Origin: Polychytrium aggregatum
Lineage: Eukaryota > Chytridiomycota > Chytridiomycetes > Polychytriales
NCBI RefSeq assembly: GCF_025602895.1
Contig: NW_026516353.1
Span: 31,246-95,245, forward strand
Length of the DNA stretch: 64,000 nt
Direction of reading: 5' to 3'
Shown here: piece by piece, positions 29,701 through 40,354 of the stretch
Numbering within the stretch: the first letter of the stretch is position 1
Layout of the letters: each line of letters starts with the position of its first letter
The notes under the pieces: model-generated
Seen by the model: the letters and a program-made list of their open reading frames with translations, nothing else
The model's database searches: none
What the model was told of the DNA's origin: nothing
Made by a program: the position numbers and the translations under genes

Positions 29701-30667
29701 GGGGACCGGGACCGGCTTGGTCGGTGTCGTCGACCTCACGCACGACACAGAGGAACGACGTGTCCTTCTTGATCAGCCTCTTGAATTGCATGGCTGAGAG
29801 GAGAGGTGGCATGTTGGGTGAGGCCATGCCCTGCAGGACAATGTCAGGGCCAACACGGACAGTGCGGCCTTTCCAGTCGACGACTGGAGTCGGCTCGGCA
29901 CGAGCAAGCCAGCTCATGCCGAGGATGGCATCGAACTTGGTGTCGATCACTTGGAACAACAGGACAGGATGGTACTTGGGATGGAGGGCCACTCGCAGGA
30001 CCACTTGGTGTGTGCACTGCTGCACACGATCGTCTGCAAGCGCCACACTCATCGGCGACTTCTTCTTGGTTGCATGTATGTTGAGCTCCTGGAGCAAGCG
30101 TCTGCTGACAAAGTTGCAGCTTGCTCCAGAGTCCACCATCATTCGGACGGTGTGACCTTGGACGGTGGCAGGGAGGTACAGCAGGGACTCTTCATGGTCC
30201 TCCTGCACAGCCTCCTGCACCATGACTTGACTTGGGGGAACGGGCGACACTTGGTCTTGGTTGGCTTCATCACGGCCACTCGGACATTTTGGATAGGGTT
30301 CGGCCATTGCGGGGGCCTGCGGCGTCAGCACGCCATTGCACACGACGTCCACGGCTTGCGGACACATGTCGGAAGCATCCGACACACACGACTTGACAGG
30401 GGTGAGGGCACAGGCGGTCCTGTCCCTCAAGGGTTCTTGATTTTCTTTTTTGTTTTGGTTTTCAATTTTGGTTTTCTCTTCACGTTCGTGGAGAGGCAGG
30501 CGGCTTGCGCCACCATGCACCTCTCGCACGACGCACAACACTTGGTTTGTTTCTCCTTCGGGGGAGGGGGCGAGGTGAACTTCCTCTGGAGACGCGTGGA
30601 CTGCATTGAGCAATCCACGGCGTTGGTCTCCTACTAGGGCTCCAGAGCCACCTAGTAGGGTCGGCCG
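26756..30667 (-). CDS. pol: Pol polyprotein of copy 2a (PR-RT-RNase H-IN-chromodomain)
   Basis: 1303 codons from the frameshift site to TAA, intact. Domains: protease [10 protein letters not shown] (near 30130); reverse transcriptase YLDDILVYS (near 29120); RNase H with [11 protein letters not shown] (near 28670); integrase HHCC finger (HFGVEKTY to CHTCK, about 28070-27970), DDE core with MDLITHL and VSDRDPRF; and a chromodomain starting [10 protein letters not shown] with [15 protein letters not shown] (about 26960-26870). The element is distinct from families 1 and 3 in sequence and in primer type. The pol frame begins inside gag and depends on a -1 shift; an ATG-like start in the overlap is not needed. 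Confidence 0.95.
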   Translation of the reverse strand, partial: RPTLLGGSGALVGDQRRGLLNAVHASPEEVHLAPSPEGETNQVLCVVREVHGGASRLPLHEREEKTKIENQNKKENQEPLRDRTACALTPVKSCVSDASDMCPQAVDVVCNGVLTPQAPAMAEPYPKCPSGRDEANQDQVSPVPPSQVMVQEAVQEDHEESLLYLPATVQGHTVRMMVDSGASCNFVSRRLLQELNIHATKKKSPMSVALADDRVQQCTHQVVLRVALHPKYHPVLLFQVIDTKFDAILGMSWLARAEPTPVVDWKGRTVRVGPDIVLQGMASPNMPPLLSAMQFKRLIKKDTSFLCVVREVDDTDQAGPGPPPVVTKLLDEYKDVFPDQLPQCLPPQRTVDHRIDIEPGSSPPSRPTYQLSLTEMDELKRQLDDLLAHGFIRPSQSPYGAPVLFVKKKEGDLRMCVDYRALNKQTIKNTYPLPRIDELMDRLSGAKVFSKIDLRSGYHQIRIHEDDVHKTAFRTRYGLYEFLVLPFGLTNAPATFMQLMNDVFRQELDNSVIVYLDDILVYSKDEATHEGHVARVLAKLREHKLYAKLSKCEFFKNQVPFLGHVVSGRGIEVDPAKVKSVVEWPPLACVSDVQSFLGLVNYYRRFIPDLARTAGPLTDLLRKECPFVWDHPQRQAFETLKHALTNAPVLAVFDPNTDVSVHTDASDFAVGAVLMQEGRPVAFESRKLSQHEINYPVHEKEQLAIIYALQKFRVYLHGTAKPFKIVTDHQSLRYLDTKKNLSRRQARWMEFLAEYNYEVVYQKGKLNVVPDALSRRPDYQLASLYESTVSVDNTMLDVVRDNIANDKQFGELFRKVSKLPKDDESSEYTVRDGLLLLKKDSRVCVPDIPSLKTKLLQEVHDSPLAGHFGVEKTYDRLAKVAYWPGMKRTVEKYIESCHTCKMVKSRTTREQGLLQPLPVPDRPWTSMSMDLITHLPTTKLDHDAIAVFVDRFSKMAHFVPCQTTCSAPDLALLFFKHVFKHHGLPKSIVSDRDPRFTSLFWTSLFDHLGTKLNMSTSHHQQTDGQSERTIRTLEQYLRTYASTSQDDWDIQLSHAEFAYNTAKSSTTGLSPFEALYGFQPDVPTSLTLTESTAGLPPKPSAFVKDHQVRHKMIADALTDAQQVMAKYYDRRHQDVSFEVGDLVYLDADNIKVPEAQSKKLLPKYRGPFKIAARPSPLNYLLDLPPGSKLHPVFHVSKLRRHTTRSPAQFPDADEGVPDDAPLEDDLGQYYTQEYEVERIVRHKKVADGSLRFYVKWVGYPHSGNTWQTLEDLSHAPEELSKYGKHLEEPQIKSTRRAPRRKPS

Positions 30668-30673
30668 TTTCCC
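30630..30673 (-). promoter_or_regulatory. -1 frameshift signal, gag-pol overlap of copy 2a
   Basis: Slippery GGGAAAC (30667-30673) in gag frame TCG GGA AAC, a 7-nt spacer GGCCGAC, then a perfect 9-bp inverted repeat CCTACTAGG/CCTAGTAGG (30651-30659 with 30630-30638). The gag stop TAG lies inside the 5' arm of the stem. Confidence 0.82.
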
Positions 30674-31473
30674 GACTTCATGGGGCACTCCTTGGCCTGG
30701 TGTCCCGGTCGGTGACAGAAGAAGCAGGAACCATGGCGGAGGTCCTCCTGCTTCTGTCTGTCCTTGGGGGAGACAGTGGCAGCTTGCTGGAACCGGGAGC
30801 GGGGAGGGCCACGAGCCTCCATGGCGTTGACGTCAACGTCCATGGGCTCAGGCATGGGTCTTGCGGGCGGGGCCGGGCGAGGCGGACGGGCTGGGACGTG
30901 ATGAGACCGATGGCCGCCTGCCAGCTGCGGGTAGAACTGGCGGCCATGGTACTGGACGTTGTCGAGGTTCTCGGCAACGTCCATCATCACGTCCAGGGAC
31001 TTGCGGGCATCAGGGTTGCTGGCGATGTACTCTCTGATCTTGGGCTTGAGGCCCTTCTGGAAGAGGTACATCGCATCAGCAGAGCCCAGCTCCTCAATCT
31101 GGGAGGAGAGGTCTTCAAACTCCTCGATGTAGCGGGTCACAGAACCACGCTGCACGAGAGAGTATAGCTTGTCACGGGCAATGAGTTCAGCATTGGGGCT
31201 GCCGAAGCGGCGACGGAGGCGGTCCTTGAAGTCGTCAAACACACCTTCGCTCTGCTCGTCGAACCCTTGGCGGCGGTACCAACGGTACGCCTGGTCCTTT
31301 AAGCAGAGCTTGGCGGCGACGATGTGGTGGGTGGGGGCGACTTGGGCAGCATCGAGGTAGTCCTCGAGTTGCTGCAGCCAGTCCTCCACCGAGGAGGAGC
31401 GGCTCTTCCCAGTAAACACTGGGGCACGGAAGGTCTTGAGGAAGGCTTCCGGAAGTGGGCGGGGGTTGCTCAT
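30652..31473 (-). CDS. gag: Gag of copy 2a with one CCHC zinc knuckle
   Basis: 273 codons from [16 protein letters not shown] gag core ([44 protein letters not shown]) is followed by a proline/arginine-rich region and the zinc knuckle [14 protein letters not shown] just before the stop. It forms the retroelement particle. The last codons overlap the pol frame. Confidence 0.93.
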   Translation of the reverse strand: MSNPRPLPEAFLKTFRAPVFTGKSRSSSVEDWLQQLEDYLDAAQVAPTHHIVAAKLCLKDQAYRWYRRQGFDEQSEGVFDDFKDRLRRRFGSPNAELIARDKLYSLVQRGSVTRYIEEFEDLSSQIEELGSADAMYLFQKGLKPKIREYIASNPDARKSLDVMMDVAENLDNVQYHGRQFYPQLAGGHRSHHVPARPPRPAPPARPMPEPMDVDVNAMEARGPPRSRFQQAATVSPKDRQKQEDLRHGSCFFCHRPGHQAKECPMKSGNGRPY

Positions 31474-31587
31474 GGCAGGGGCAGGCTCCAGGGACAGAGA
31501 GGAGAGTCGGTCGGCAAGAGAGGCGGGATCCAGCTTGAGGATCTAGAAAGAGGACAAACAGGACGAAAACAAGACGAGGATTTCCGA

Positions 31588-31595
31588 TGCTACCA
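31588..31595 (-). promoter_or_regulatory. tRNA-type primer binding site of copy 2a
   Basis: Directly inside the 5' LTR the minus strand reads TGGTAGCA. This matches the complement of the TGCTACCA acceptor end typical of eukaryotic initiator-Met tRNA. The same site occurs at 44119-44126 (2b), 47565-47572 (2c) and 52763-52770 (2d). Confidence 0.6.
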
Positions 31596-31904
31596 TGTAA
31601 CGTCCACTACTGGGACGTTGGGGCAAGACGGGGAGGGAGGGGGTACAAGACAAGACAGGACGGGGCAGAACAGGGCGGTGCTAGGCTACTCTAGCGGACG
31701 GGTGAGCTCGGGGAGCACTTACGTTTATTCACGATAAAACCGAACTCCAGACAAACGGGGGGAACGGGGGCAACCCGCAGGTATACCCTGCGGTGGCCTG
31801 CCTGCGGTGCGTGAAAACGCAAAGCGCAGCACAGGTCACGACCCACTGCGCCGCGCAGTACGCGCAGTACGCGCAGCACAGCGTCGGAGATACCATCTCC
31901 TACA
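31596..31904 (-). repeat. 5' LTR of copy 2a
   Basis: A 309-bp family-2 LTR without the extra A that marks both LTRs of copy 2b. Followed by CAAAG inside 2c pol. Confidence 0.93.
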
Positions 31905-32576
31905 CAAAGTGTGCCATCTTGCTGAACCTGTCGACAAAGACAGCGATTGCATCGTGGTCCAACTTGGTCGTCGGTAGATGCGTGATGAGATCCATGGACA
32001 TGCTGGTCCAGGGGCGGTCGGGAACAGGCAGGGGTTGCAGCAATCCTTGCTCTCGGGTCGTGCGTGACTTGACCATCTTGCAGGTATGGCAGGACTCGAT
32101 GTACTTCTCGACGGTGCGCTTCATTCCAGGCCAGTATGCGACTTTGGCCAGTCGGTCGTATGTCTTCTCGACTCCAAAGTGTCCAGCGAGGGGCGAGTCG
32201 TGGACCTCTTGGAGCAACTTGGTCTTCAACGACGGAATGTCCGGCACACAGACACGGCTGTCCTTCTTCAGGAGGAGCAGGCCATCACGCACTGTGTACT
32301 CGGATGATTCGTCGTCCTTGGGGAGCTTAGACACCTTTCGGAACAGTTCTCCGAACTGTTTGTCGTTGGCGATGTTGTCTCGGACAACATCCAGCATCGT
32401 GTTGTCGACACTGACAGTCGACTCGTACAGTGACGCCAATTGGTAGTCGGGGCGTCGGGACAGTGCGTCAGGCACCACATTGAGTTTGCCTTTCTGGTAT
32501 ACAACCTCGTAGTTGTACTCGGCGAGGAACTCCATCCATCGCGCTTGGCGTCGGCTCAGGTTCTTCTTGGTGTCGA
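31905..32576 (-). pseudogene. Pol fragment of element 2c (RNase H end to integrase), left of 2b
   Basis: Matches copy 2a pol from about 27791 to 28462, covering the end of RNase H, the HHCC finger and the start of the integrase core. It is bounded on the left by the LTR of 2a and on the right by the LTR of 2b (target duplication GTCGA). The frame is open but has no start or end of its own. Confidence 0.9.
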
Positions 32577-32886
32577 TGTAACGTCCACTACTGGGACGTT
32601 GGGGCAAGACGGGGAGGGAGGGGGTACAAGACAAGACAGGACGGGGCAGAACAGGGCGGTGCTAGGCTACTCTAGCGGACGGGTGAGCTCGGGGAAGCAC
32701 TTACGTTTATTCACGATAAAACCGAACTCCAGACAAACGGGGGGAACGGGGGCAACCCGCAGGTATACCCTGCGGTGGCCTGCCTGCGGTGCGTGAAAAC
32801 GCAAAGCGCAGCACAGGTCACGACCCACTGCGCCGCGCAGTACGCGCAGTACGCGCAGCACAGCGTCGGAGATACCATCTCCTACA
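32577..32886 (-). repeat. 3' LTR of copy 2b
   Basis: A 310-bp LTR with the extra A near 32696. Confidence 0.93.
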
Positions 32887-32895
32887 CTCCCACAC

Positions 32896-35846
32896 TTAAG
32901 AAGGCTTCCTGCGAGGAGCCCTGCGTGTGCTCTTTATTTGGGGCTCCTCGAGGTGTTTACCGTATTTACTCAGCTCCTCGGGTGCATGGGACAAGTCCTC
33001 CAGTGTTTGCCATGTGTTGCCCGAGTGTGGGTAACCAACCCACTTGACATAAAACCGAAGTGACCCATCAGCCACTTTCTTGTGCCTCACGATCCTTTCG
33101 ACTTCATATTCTTGAGTATAGTATTGTCCGAGGTCGTCTTCCAGTGGTGCGTCGTCCGGGACACCTTCGTCGGCGTCGGGGAACTGTGCTGGACTGCGGG
33201 TCGTGTGGCGACGCAGCTTGGACACATGGAAGACAGGATGGAGCTTGCTTCCAGGTGGCAAGTCCAACAGGTAGTTGAGGGGACTGGGTCGGGCCGCTAT
33301 CTTGAACGGTCCTCGGTACTTGGGCAACAACTTCTTTGACTGGGCTTCGGGGACCTTGATGTTGTCGGCGTCCAGGTAGACAAGGTCTCCAACTTCAAAG
33401 GAGACATCCTGGTGTCGGCGGTCGTAGTACTTCGCCATCACTTGTTGCGCATCCGTGAGCGCGTCGGCGATCATCTTGTGTCGGACTTGATGATCTTTGA
33501 CAAAGGCACTTGGTTTGGGAGGCAATCCAGCCGTGGACTCGGTCAGTGTCAAGGAGGTGGGAACATCAGGCTGGAATCCGTAGAGCGCCTCAAAGGGGCT
33601 CAAGCCAGTTGTGCTCGACTTGGCGGTGTTGTATGCAAACTCTGCATGACTCAGCTGTATGTCCCAGTCGTCTTGGCTGGTCGAGGCGTATGTCCTCAGG
33701 TATTGCTCGAGGGTGCGGATCGTCCGCTCGGACTGTCCATCCGTTTGTTGGTGGTGCGAGGTTGACATGTTCAGCTTGGTGCCGAGATGGTCGAACAGAC
33801 TTGTCCAAAACAAGGAGGTGAATCGGGGGTCTCGATCACTGACGATGGACTTTGGGAGGCCGTGGTGCTTGAACACATGCTTGAAGAACAGCAGTGCAAG
33901 GTCAGGCGCGGAGCATGTCGTCTGGCACGGCACAAAGTGTGCCATCTTGCTGAACCTGTCGACAAAGACAGCGATTGCATCGTGGTCCAACTTGGTCGTC
34001 GGTAGATGCGTGATGAGATCCATGGACATGCTGGTCCAGGGGCGGTCGGGAACAGGCAGGGGTTGCAGCAATCCTTGCTCTCGGGTCGTGCGTGACTTGA
34101 CCATCTTGCAGGTATGGCAGGACTCGATGTACTTCTCGACGGTGCGCTTCATTCCAGGCCAGTATGCGACTTTGGCCAGTCGGTCGTATGTCTTCTCGAC
34201 TCCAAAGTGTCCAGCGAGGGGCGAGTCGTGGACCTCTTGGAGCAACTTGGTCTTCAACGACGGAATGTCCGGCACACAGACACGGCTGTCCTTCTTCAGG
34301 AGGAGCAGGCCATCACGCACTGTGTACTCGGATGATTCGTCGTCCTTGGGGAGCTTAGACACCTTTCGGAACAGTTCTCCGAACTGTTTGTCGTTGGCGA
34401 TGTTGTCTCGGACAACATCCAGCATCGTGTTGTCGACACTGACAGTCGACTCGTACAGTGACGCCAATTGGTAGTCGGGGCGTCGGGACAGTGCGTCAGG
34501 CACCACATTGAGTTTGCCTTTCTGGTATACAACCTCGTAGTTGTACTCGGCGAGGAACTCCATCCATCGCGCTTGGCGTCGGCTCAGGTTCTTCTTGGTG
34601 TCGAGGTAACGCAGTGACTGGTGGTCCGTCACAATCTTGAAGGGCTTGGCGGTACCGTGGAGGTACACTCGGAACTTCTGCAGCGCGTAGATGATCGCAA
34701 GCTGCTCCTTCTCGTGCACGGGATAGTTGATCTCGTGTTGGGACAGTTTGCGCGACTCGAAGGCAACGGGCCTTCCCTCCTGCATCAAAACAGCTCCCAC
34801 CGCAAAGTCGGAGGCGTCGGTGTGCACGGAGACATCCGTGTTCGGGTCGAACACAGCGAGGACAGGAGCGTTCGTCAAGGCGTGCTTGAGGGTCTCGAAC
34901 GCTTGGCGTTGTGGGTGGTCCCACACGAAGGGGCACTCTTTGCGGAGTAGGTCTGTGAGTGGACCGGCAGTGCGCGCCAGATCGGGGATGAATCGGCGGT
35001 AGTAGTTGACGAGACCGAGAAACGACTGCACGTCAGAGACGCATGCGAGCGGCGGCCACTCGACCACAGACTTGACCTTGGCGGGGTCGACTTCGATTCC
35101 TCTTCCTGAGACAACGTGTCCCAGGAACGGGACTTGATTCTTGAAGAACTCACACTTGGACAGTTTGGCATACAACTTGTGCTCGCGTAGCTTGGCCAGC
35201 ACGCGGGCGACATGACCTTCATGGGTCGCTTCATCCTTGCTGTACACAAGGATATCATCCAGGTACACGATGACAGAGTTGTCGAGCTCTTGGCGGAACA
35301 CATCGTTCATCAGCTGCATGAACGTGGCAGGTGCGTTCGTCAATCCGAACGGCAGCACTAGGAACTCGTACAGTCCGTAGCGAGTCCTGAAGGCGGTCTT
35401 GTGGACATCATCCTCGTGGATGCGGATCTGATGGTAGCCTGAGCGGAGGTCTATCTTGCTAAAGACCTTTGCTCCACTCAGACGATCCATCAACTCGTCG
35501 ATCCTGGGCAACGGGTAGGTGTTCTTGATGGTCTGTTTGTTTAGTGCGCGATAGTCGACGCACATCCTGAGATCACCTTCTTTCTTCTTGACAAAGAGCA
35601 CTGGTGCACCATACGGTGACTGGCTCGGGCGGATGAACCCATGGGCGAGGAGGTCATCCAACTGGCGCTTGAGTTCGTCCATCTCCGTCAGCGACAGTTG
35701 GTACGTCGGTCTTGACGGAGGCGACGAGCCTGGTTCGATGTCGATGCGATGATCGACGGTGCGTTGGGGTGGCAGGCATTGTGGCAACTGGTCGGGGAAT
35801 ACGTCCTTGTACTCGTCGAGCAGCTTGGTCACCACAGGCGGGGGAC
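32896..35846 (-). pseudogene. pol: Pol of copy 2b, C-terminal part (RT to chromodomain)
   Basis: Corresponds to copy 2a pol from the [14 protein letters not shown] segment before RT through RT, RNase H, integrase and chromodomain to TAA. It is cut at its start by the 3a LTR at the duplicated GGGAC (35842-35846). The remaining frame is intact and matches 2a closely. In the present sequence a frame runs in from the LTR, giving a chimeric N-terminus of no significance. Confidence 0.93.
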
Positions 35847-36427
35847 TGTCAAGACTGGACAACGGGGCAAGCAGGGAAGTGCGCAAGAGTCCTAATGCAA
35901 GACTCGAACGTAGGGAGAGGAGCGGGGACTGGACTGGGACACAGAGTGTCAAGTGTGAAGCCAAAGTTTTATTCTAGATCCAAGGCTTAGGATACTAAAA
36001 ATACAAAGTGGCAAGACGAAGGCAAAAGACAGAGGCTGGTCGGAGGGCTATTTATGCGAGCGCCAAGGATCGACGCTGCAGAGCGAGGGGGCAGGAGCGA
36101 AGCAGCGGCGGGGAGGGCGAAGCAGCGAGCGAAGCAGGTGGCGGCCGTGACTCGGGATCCGTGAGTCAGCGGGCGTCAGTGGCGGCGGCTTGGCGGCGCC
36201 AAGGCGTCAGGCGGCGTCGAGGCGGCGTCGTGGGCGTAACCCATGACCAACAGCAAGGGAGCGGGAACGGAACACAGGCAGCGCGCGTGCTTGCGGTAAG
36301 ACAACAAGGCAGCACAGCGCGGGAAACAAACAAACAGAAGGAAGGGAAAGCACTAAGACAGGCAAACAGAAAGGAAAGGGCAAGGGTAAAGGAAGGGAGT
36401 GGGCAAAGGCAGAGGGTGTTCATGACA
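35847..36427 (-). repeat. 3' LTR of element 3a
   Basis: A 581-bp LTR. The pol stop TAG (36428-36430) abuts it, with the polypurine tract GAGAGGGGGGTAG overlapping the last codons. Confidence 0.94.
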
Positions 36428-39400
36428 CTACCCCCCTCTCAAGGCCCGAGCTCCGAGAGGGCCAGGCTTCGAGGGATGAGAGGAGTGGTAGGCAGCGACA
36501 GGCTCCGGACAATGTGCAAGATTGCTGGCGGGCTCCCAGGTGCAATCCATCACCGTGTAGCCACGCCAGTGCACAAGATACTGGAGCTTACCTCGGAACA
36601 GCCTGGAGTCCAGGATCTGTTCGACTTCCCATTCGTCGTGGCCGTCGACTTGGATGGGTGGAGGGGGCGGGATCGTTCGACCTGGGATCTTGTCGTCGGC
36701 GGCAGGCTCGAGCAGGGAGACGTGGAAGACAGGATGAATGCGCATGGACGAGGACAAGTCCAACTTGAAAGCGCGGGAACCGACTTGAGCGACGATCTTG
36801 AACGGCCCAAGCTTGGTGTGGTCGAGCTTGGCCGTGGGTCGCTGGGTCTTGATGTTCTTGGCGGAGAGCCAGACTCGGTCTCCAACCTTGAACGGAGGGG
36901 AAGGGGAGTGGCCGGGGTCGTAGAACTTGGCTTGGGAGTCCTGGGCGAGGGCGATGTTGAACTTGAGTTCATCGTGGAGGGAGTGAATGGCTCGGGCTTG
37001 ATCGTCGGCGACGGAGGCATTCTTGGTGGTGCGGGGAAGGGCGACGGAAAAACGAGGGTGGTAGCCGGTGTAGGCGAAGAAGGGGGAGCAGCCGAGGGTT
37101 GCTTGAGAGGTGTTGTTGTAGGTGAACTCGGCGTGAGGGAGGAGCTGGGCCCAGTCGTCTTGCTGGAAGTTGATGAAGCAGCGGAGGTACTGCTCGAGGA
37201 TGGCGTTGACCCGCTCGGTCTGGCCGTCGGTCTGCGGATGGAAGGCAGTCGACATCTTGTGCTTGATCTTGAGGCGGGTCAGGACGGCTTGGAAGAACTT
37301 GGAGGCAAAGGTAGATCCTCGGTCTGAGACGATATCGTCTGGAAGACCGTGCTTGGTGAAGACATGCTCGACAAACATCCGAGCAGTGTCTTCGGCGTTG
37401 GCCTCGTTGCTTGACGGGACGAAGTGGGCCATCTTGGTGAAGCGGTCGACAAACACACAGATGGCTGTGTGTCCAGAGGACTCGGGAAGCTGGGTGATGA
37501 AGTCGACCGAAACAGAAGACCAAGGGCGATCGGGAACAGGGAGCGAGGCAAGGAGTCCGTAGGGCTTGTGACGGGAGTGCTTGTTCCGCTGGCAGGTGTC
37601 GCATCCGGAGACATACTCCTTGATGTAACGACGCATGGTCGGCCAGTGGAAGGTCCGGGAGACGAGCTCGAAGGTCTTGGCGACGCCGAAGTGGCCGGCG
37701 GTCGGCGAGTCGTGGCACTCGACGAGGATCTTGCGCTTGAGCTCGGGGACATCGGGGACGCAGACGAGACCTTCAAAGAGCAGAAGGTCGTTGTCGACGG
37801 AGTAGCCGGGACAGGAGGCAGGGTTCTTGAGGACTTGGGACAGGATCGGACCAAAGGTAGAGTCCTTCTTGAGGCTTGACTTGATGAGGACGGCGATATC
37901 CTCAGACTCGGGGGCAACGGGAACGGCTCGGAGGGCGGAAACGAAGAGTTTTGGTGGCAGCAGGGTCTGGGTGTTCGGGGAGCTACGGGAGTCACCCCCC
38001 TCCTTAGGGAACTTGTCCTTGCGGGAGAGGGCGTCGGCGGCATTGTTGAGGGTTCCGGGTCGATACCTGATGACGAAGTTGTAGTCGCCAAGGATCTCGG
38101 ACCAACGGACTTGGCGACGGCTGAGGTTGCGGGAGGTCTGGAAGTATTCAAGGTTCTTGTGGTCGGTGACGACCTCGGTGGCTTGGGAGGAGAACTCGAG
38201 GTAGTGTCTCCATTGCTTGAAGGCTGCGACGATGGCGAGAAGTTCCTTATCATAGATTTGATAATTCATTTCTGCATCGAGCAGCTTCCGGGAGTAGAAG
38301 GCCACGGGGTGGAGGAGGCCTTCGTCGTCGCGCTGACTGAGAACAGCGCCAAGAGCATAGTCAGATGCGTCGGCTTCGATGACGCACTGACGCTCGGGGT
38401 CGAAGTGGCGGAGGACAGGACCGGTGCTCAGGCATTCCTTGAGCTTCAGGAATGACGTTTGAGCCGAGGGAGACCAGGAGAACTTGATGTCCTTCTTCAG
38501 GAGGTCCGTCAGCGGGGTGGCGATCTTGGAATAATCCTTGACGAACCGACGGTAGAAGTTCGCCAGGCCGAGGAAGACTTGGATGTCGTGGGCAGATCGG
38601 GGGATCTCCCACTCCTGGATGGCCTTGACCTTGTCGGGATCCATGGAGATTCCATCGGGCGAGATGATGAACCCGAGGAAGGCGACGGAGGACTGGTCGA
38701 ACTCACACTTTTCAAGCTTGAGTGAGAGTCCGGCGTCTTGGAGCTTGGTCAGGACTTTCTTGACATGAGCCTCGTGCTCGGCAGGATCGGAGGAGTAGAT
38801 GAGGATGTCGTCCAGGTAGACGACCACGAACTGGTCAAGGTATTCTCGGAGGACATCGTTGACGAAGGCTTGGAACGAGGCAGGAGCGTTGGTCAAGCCG
38901 AACGGCATGACGTTGTACTCGAAGTGGCCGTAGCGACAGCGGAAGGCCGTCTTCCACTCTTCACCTTCAGCGATGCGCAAGAGGTTGTATGCGCCTCGCA
39001 TGTCGAGCTTGGTGAAGATCTTGGCCTTGCCGAGGTTGTCGAACGTCTCGGCAATCAGGGGCAAGGGACAACGGTTCGGCACGGTGATCTTGTTCAGGGC
39101 CCGGTAGTCGACGCAGAGACGGAGGGAGCCATCCTTCTTCTTGACGAACAGGACTGGGGCACCGGCAGGGGACTCGGAACGGCGGATGAAACCCTTGGAC
39201 AAGTTCTCTTGGATGTAGGTGTGGAGGGCGTCCATCTCCGGCTTGGAGAGGTTGTAGACGGGCCCAAACGACGGGGACGCACCTTCGACCAACGGGATCG
39301 TGTGGTCGTAAGGGCGGTGCTGGGGGAGCTTGTCGGCCTCGGACTTGGAAAACACCTTGGCAAAGGACGAGTACTTGGAGGGGACAGAGGGCTCGGCCTT

Positions 39401-40354
39401 GGGCTTGGCTCCAGCGTCGACGGAGCAGAGGGACAGGACTCGGGCAGCATCCAAGAGGAACACTTCCAGGCCTTCCTTCTGGACGGCGTGCTGGAAGGGG
39501 ATGCTGCCGATCAGGCTGACGCTGGGCAGGGACTGGGTCTTGGTCTTGGTCTTTGGGACGGCAGGAGGCAAGGCAGGACTGGGCTTGGGCACGGCAGGAG
39601 GCAAGGCAGGACTGGGCTTGGGCACGGCAGGAGGCAAGGCAGGGAGGATCTCGGGCTCGGCTGGGGACTCGGCTGGGGACTTGGCAGGAACGATCTTGGA
39701 CTCGGGCAGGGACACGGCAGGCTCGGCGGGGACCTCAGCAGGGGACTCGGCAGGCGGCTCGGCAGGGCTGGACCTAGAGGACTGTGGCTCGGGAGAGAAC
39801 GGGGAGGCCAAACTGTGGATAGAGGTGCAAGGCAAGAAAATAGAGTCATGGTGCCAGTCAAAGTAGGGCTTGTGTTTCTTGATCCAATCCATACCCAAGA
39901 TGATCGGGTATGAAGCCAAGGGAATCAGCGCGAACGAGATTTGTTCATAGTGGCTGATGCCTGTGATCATAGAAACACAAACTCCAAGACTAGACTCCAT
40001 CGAAGAACCATCGGCAAGAGTGATGACGAAAGAAGTTGCAAAGGTGGGGAGAGCGTGGGTTGCGGCGAATCCAGTGTCCATAAACGAAGTAACCGCGCCG
40101 GTATCGATCATGGCGGTTGCCCGTATGGACTCTGGACCGCACAGCAGAGTCACAGCGAGGGAGGGCTGACGTTGGATGTCAGGCTCGGGAGGCGAAGACG
40201 AAGAAGCAAGAGCAGTGGAAACGGTGGCAATGGTGACGGGGGCAAGATGGCAAAAGGCAGAAGAGTGATTTACCGTGGAGACATTTACAGGAGGAAGATT
40301 TATGACATGATTGACGCCTAGGAAAGCTCCTCCGACCTTTTCTAGGCAGAGAAG
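36428..40354 (-). CDS. pol: Pol polyprotein of element 3a (PR-RT-RNase H-IN-chromodomain)
   Basis: 1308 codons from the frameshift site. Protease MIDTGAVTSFMD (near 40110), then a proline/alanine/serine/glutamate repeat region (PPAVPKPSPAL units, about 39550-39750). Reverse transcriptase YLDDILIYSS (near 38810); RNase H DASDYALGAVLSQ (near 38355); integrase zinc finger HFGVAKTFEL to CDTCQ (about 37700-37590); DDE core with VDFITQLP and VSDRGSTF; chromodomain EWEVEQILDSRLFRGKLQYL with WRGY and TWEP (about 36630-36530). The frame is open upstream of the first ATG (40153) to the gag end, as expected if it is expressed by -1 slippage. Confidence 0.95.
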   Translation of the reverse strand, partial: LLCLEKVGGAFLGVNHVINLPPVNVSTVNHSSAFCHLAPVTIATVSTALASSSSPPEPDIQRQPSLAVTLLCGPESIRATAMIDTGAVTSFMDTGFAATHALPTFATSFVITLADGSSMESSLGVCVSMITGISHYEQISFALIPLASYPIILGMDWIKKHKPYFDWHHDSIFLPCTSIHSLASPFSPEPQSSRSSPAEPPAESPAEVPAEPAVSLPESKIVPAKSPAESPAEPEILPALPPAVPKPSPALPPAVPKPSPALPPAVPKTKTKTQSLPSVSLIGSIPFQHAVQKEGLEVFLLDAARVLSLCSVDAGAKPKAEPSVPSKYSSFAKVFSKSEADKLPQHRPYDHTIPLVEGASPSFGPVYNLSKPEMDALHTYIQENLSKGFIRRSESPAGAPVLFVKKKDGSLRLCVDYRALNKITVPNRCPLPLIAETFDNLGKAKIFTKLDMRGAYNLLRIAEGEEWKTAFRCRYGHFEYNVMPFGLTNAPASFQAFVNDVLREYLDQFVVVYLDDILIYSSDPAEHEAHVKKVLTKLQDAGLSLKLEKCEFDQSSVAFLGFIISPDGISMDPDKVKAIQEWEIPRSAHDIQVFLGLANFYRRFVKDYSKIATPLTDLLKKDIKFSWSPSAQTSFLKLKECLSTGPVLRHFDPERQCVIEADASDYALGAVLSQRDDEGLLHPVAFYSRKLLDAEMNYQIYDKELLAIVAAFKQWRHYLEFSSQATEVVTDHKNLEYFQTSRNLSRRQVRWSEILGDYNFVIRYRPGTLNNAADALSRKDKFPKEGGDSRSSPNTQTLLPPKLFVSALRAVPVAPESEDIAVLIKSSLKKDSTFGPILSQVLKNPASCPGYSVDNDLLLFEGLVCVPDVPELKRKILVECHDSPTAGHFGVAKTFELVSRTFHWPTMRRYIKEYVSGCDTCQRNKHSRHKPYGLLASLPVPDRPWSSVSVDFITQLPESSGHTAICVFVDRFTKMAHFVPSSNEANAEDTARMFVEHVFTKHGLPDDIVSDRGSTFASKFFQAVLTRLKIKHKMSTAFHPQTDGQTERVNAILEQYLRCFINFQQDDWAQLLPHAEFTYNNTSQATLGCSPFFAYTGYHPRFSVALPRTTKNASVADDQARAIHSLHDELKFNIALAQDSQAKFYDPGHSPSPPFKVGDRVWLSAKNIKTQRPTAKLDHTKLGPFKIVAQVGSRAFKLDLSSSMRIHPVFHVSLLEPAADDKIPGRTIPPPPPIQVDGHDEWEVEQILDSRLFRGKLQYLVHWRGYTVMDCTWEPASNLAHCPEPVAAYHSSHPSKPGPLGARALRGG
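39548..39775 (-). repeat. Short proline-rich tandem repeats within 3a pol
   Basis: On the minus strand the linker between protease and reverse transcriptase encodes PAL-PPAVPKPS units from 33-bp DNA repeats (around 39553-39640), followed by PAESPAE-type units. This is a low-complexity linker; the number of units may vary between copies. Confidence 0.8.

Larger units (their letters stand above)
26438..31904 (-). mobile_element. Family-2 chromovirus, copy 2a (5467 bp)
   Basis: LTRs of 309 bp at 26438-26746 and 31596-31904, starting TGTAACGTCC and ending CTCCTACA on the plus strand, with gag and pol intact. Its flanks do not match: CACGG on the left, CAAAG on the right. The right flank is the interior of another family-2 pol gene (2c), so 2a probably inserted at CAAAG in 2c and the left part of 2c was then lost. 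Confidence 0.92.

Noticed and set aside
32896-35964. Family-2 pol ORF with an N-terminus [12 protein letters not shown]
   Set aside because: The N-terminus comes from the 3a LTR read in frame by chance; the same residues appear before gag of 3a for the same reason.
36008-37327. Plus-strand ORF of 439 codons
   Set aside because: Lies over the 3' LTR and antisense to pol of element 3a; glycine/valine/leucine-rich composition typical of an antisense frame.
38738-39913. Plus-strand ORF of 391 codons
   Set aside because: Antisense to the protease-RT part of element 3a pol, which has clear catalytic motifs.
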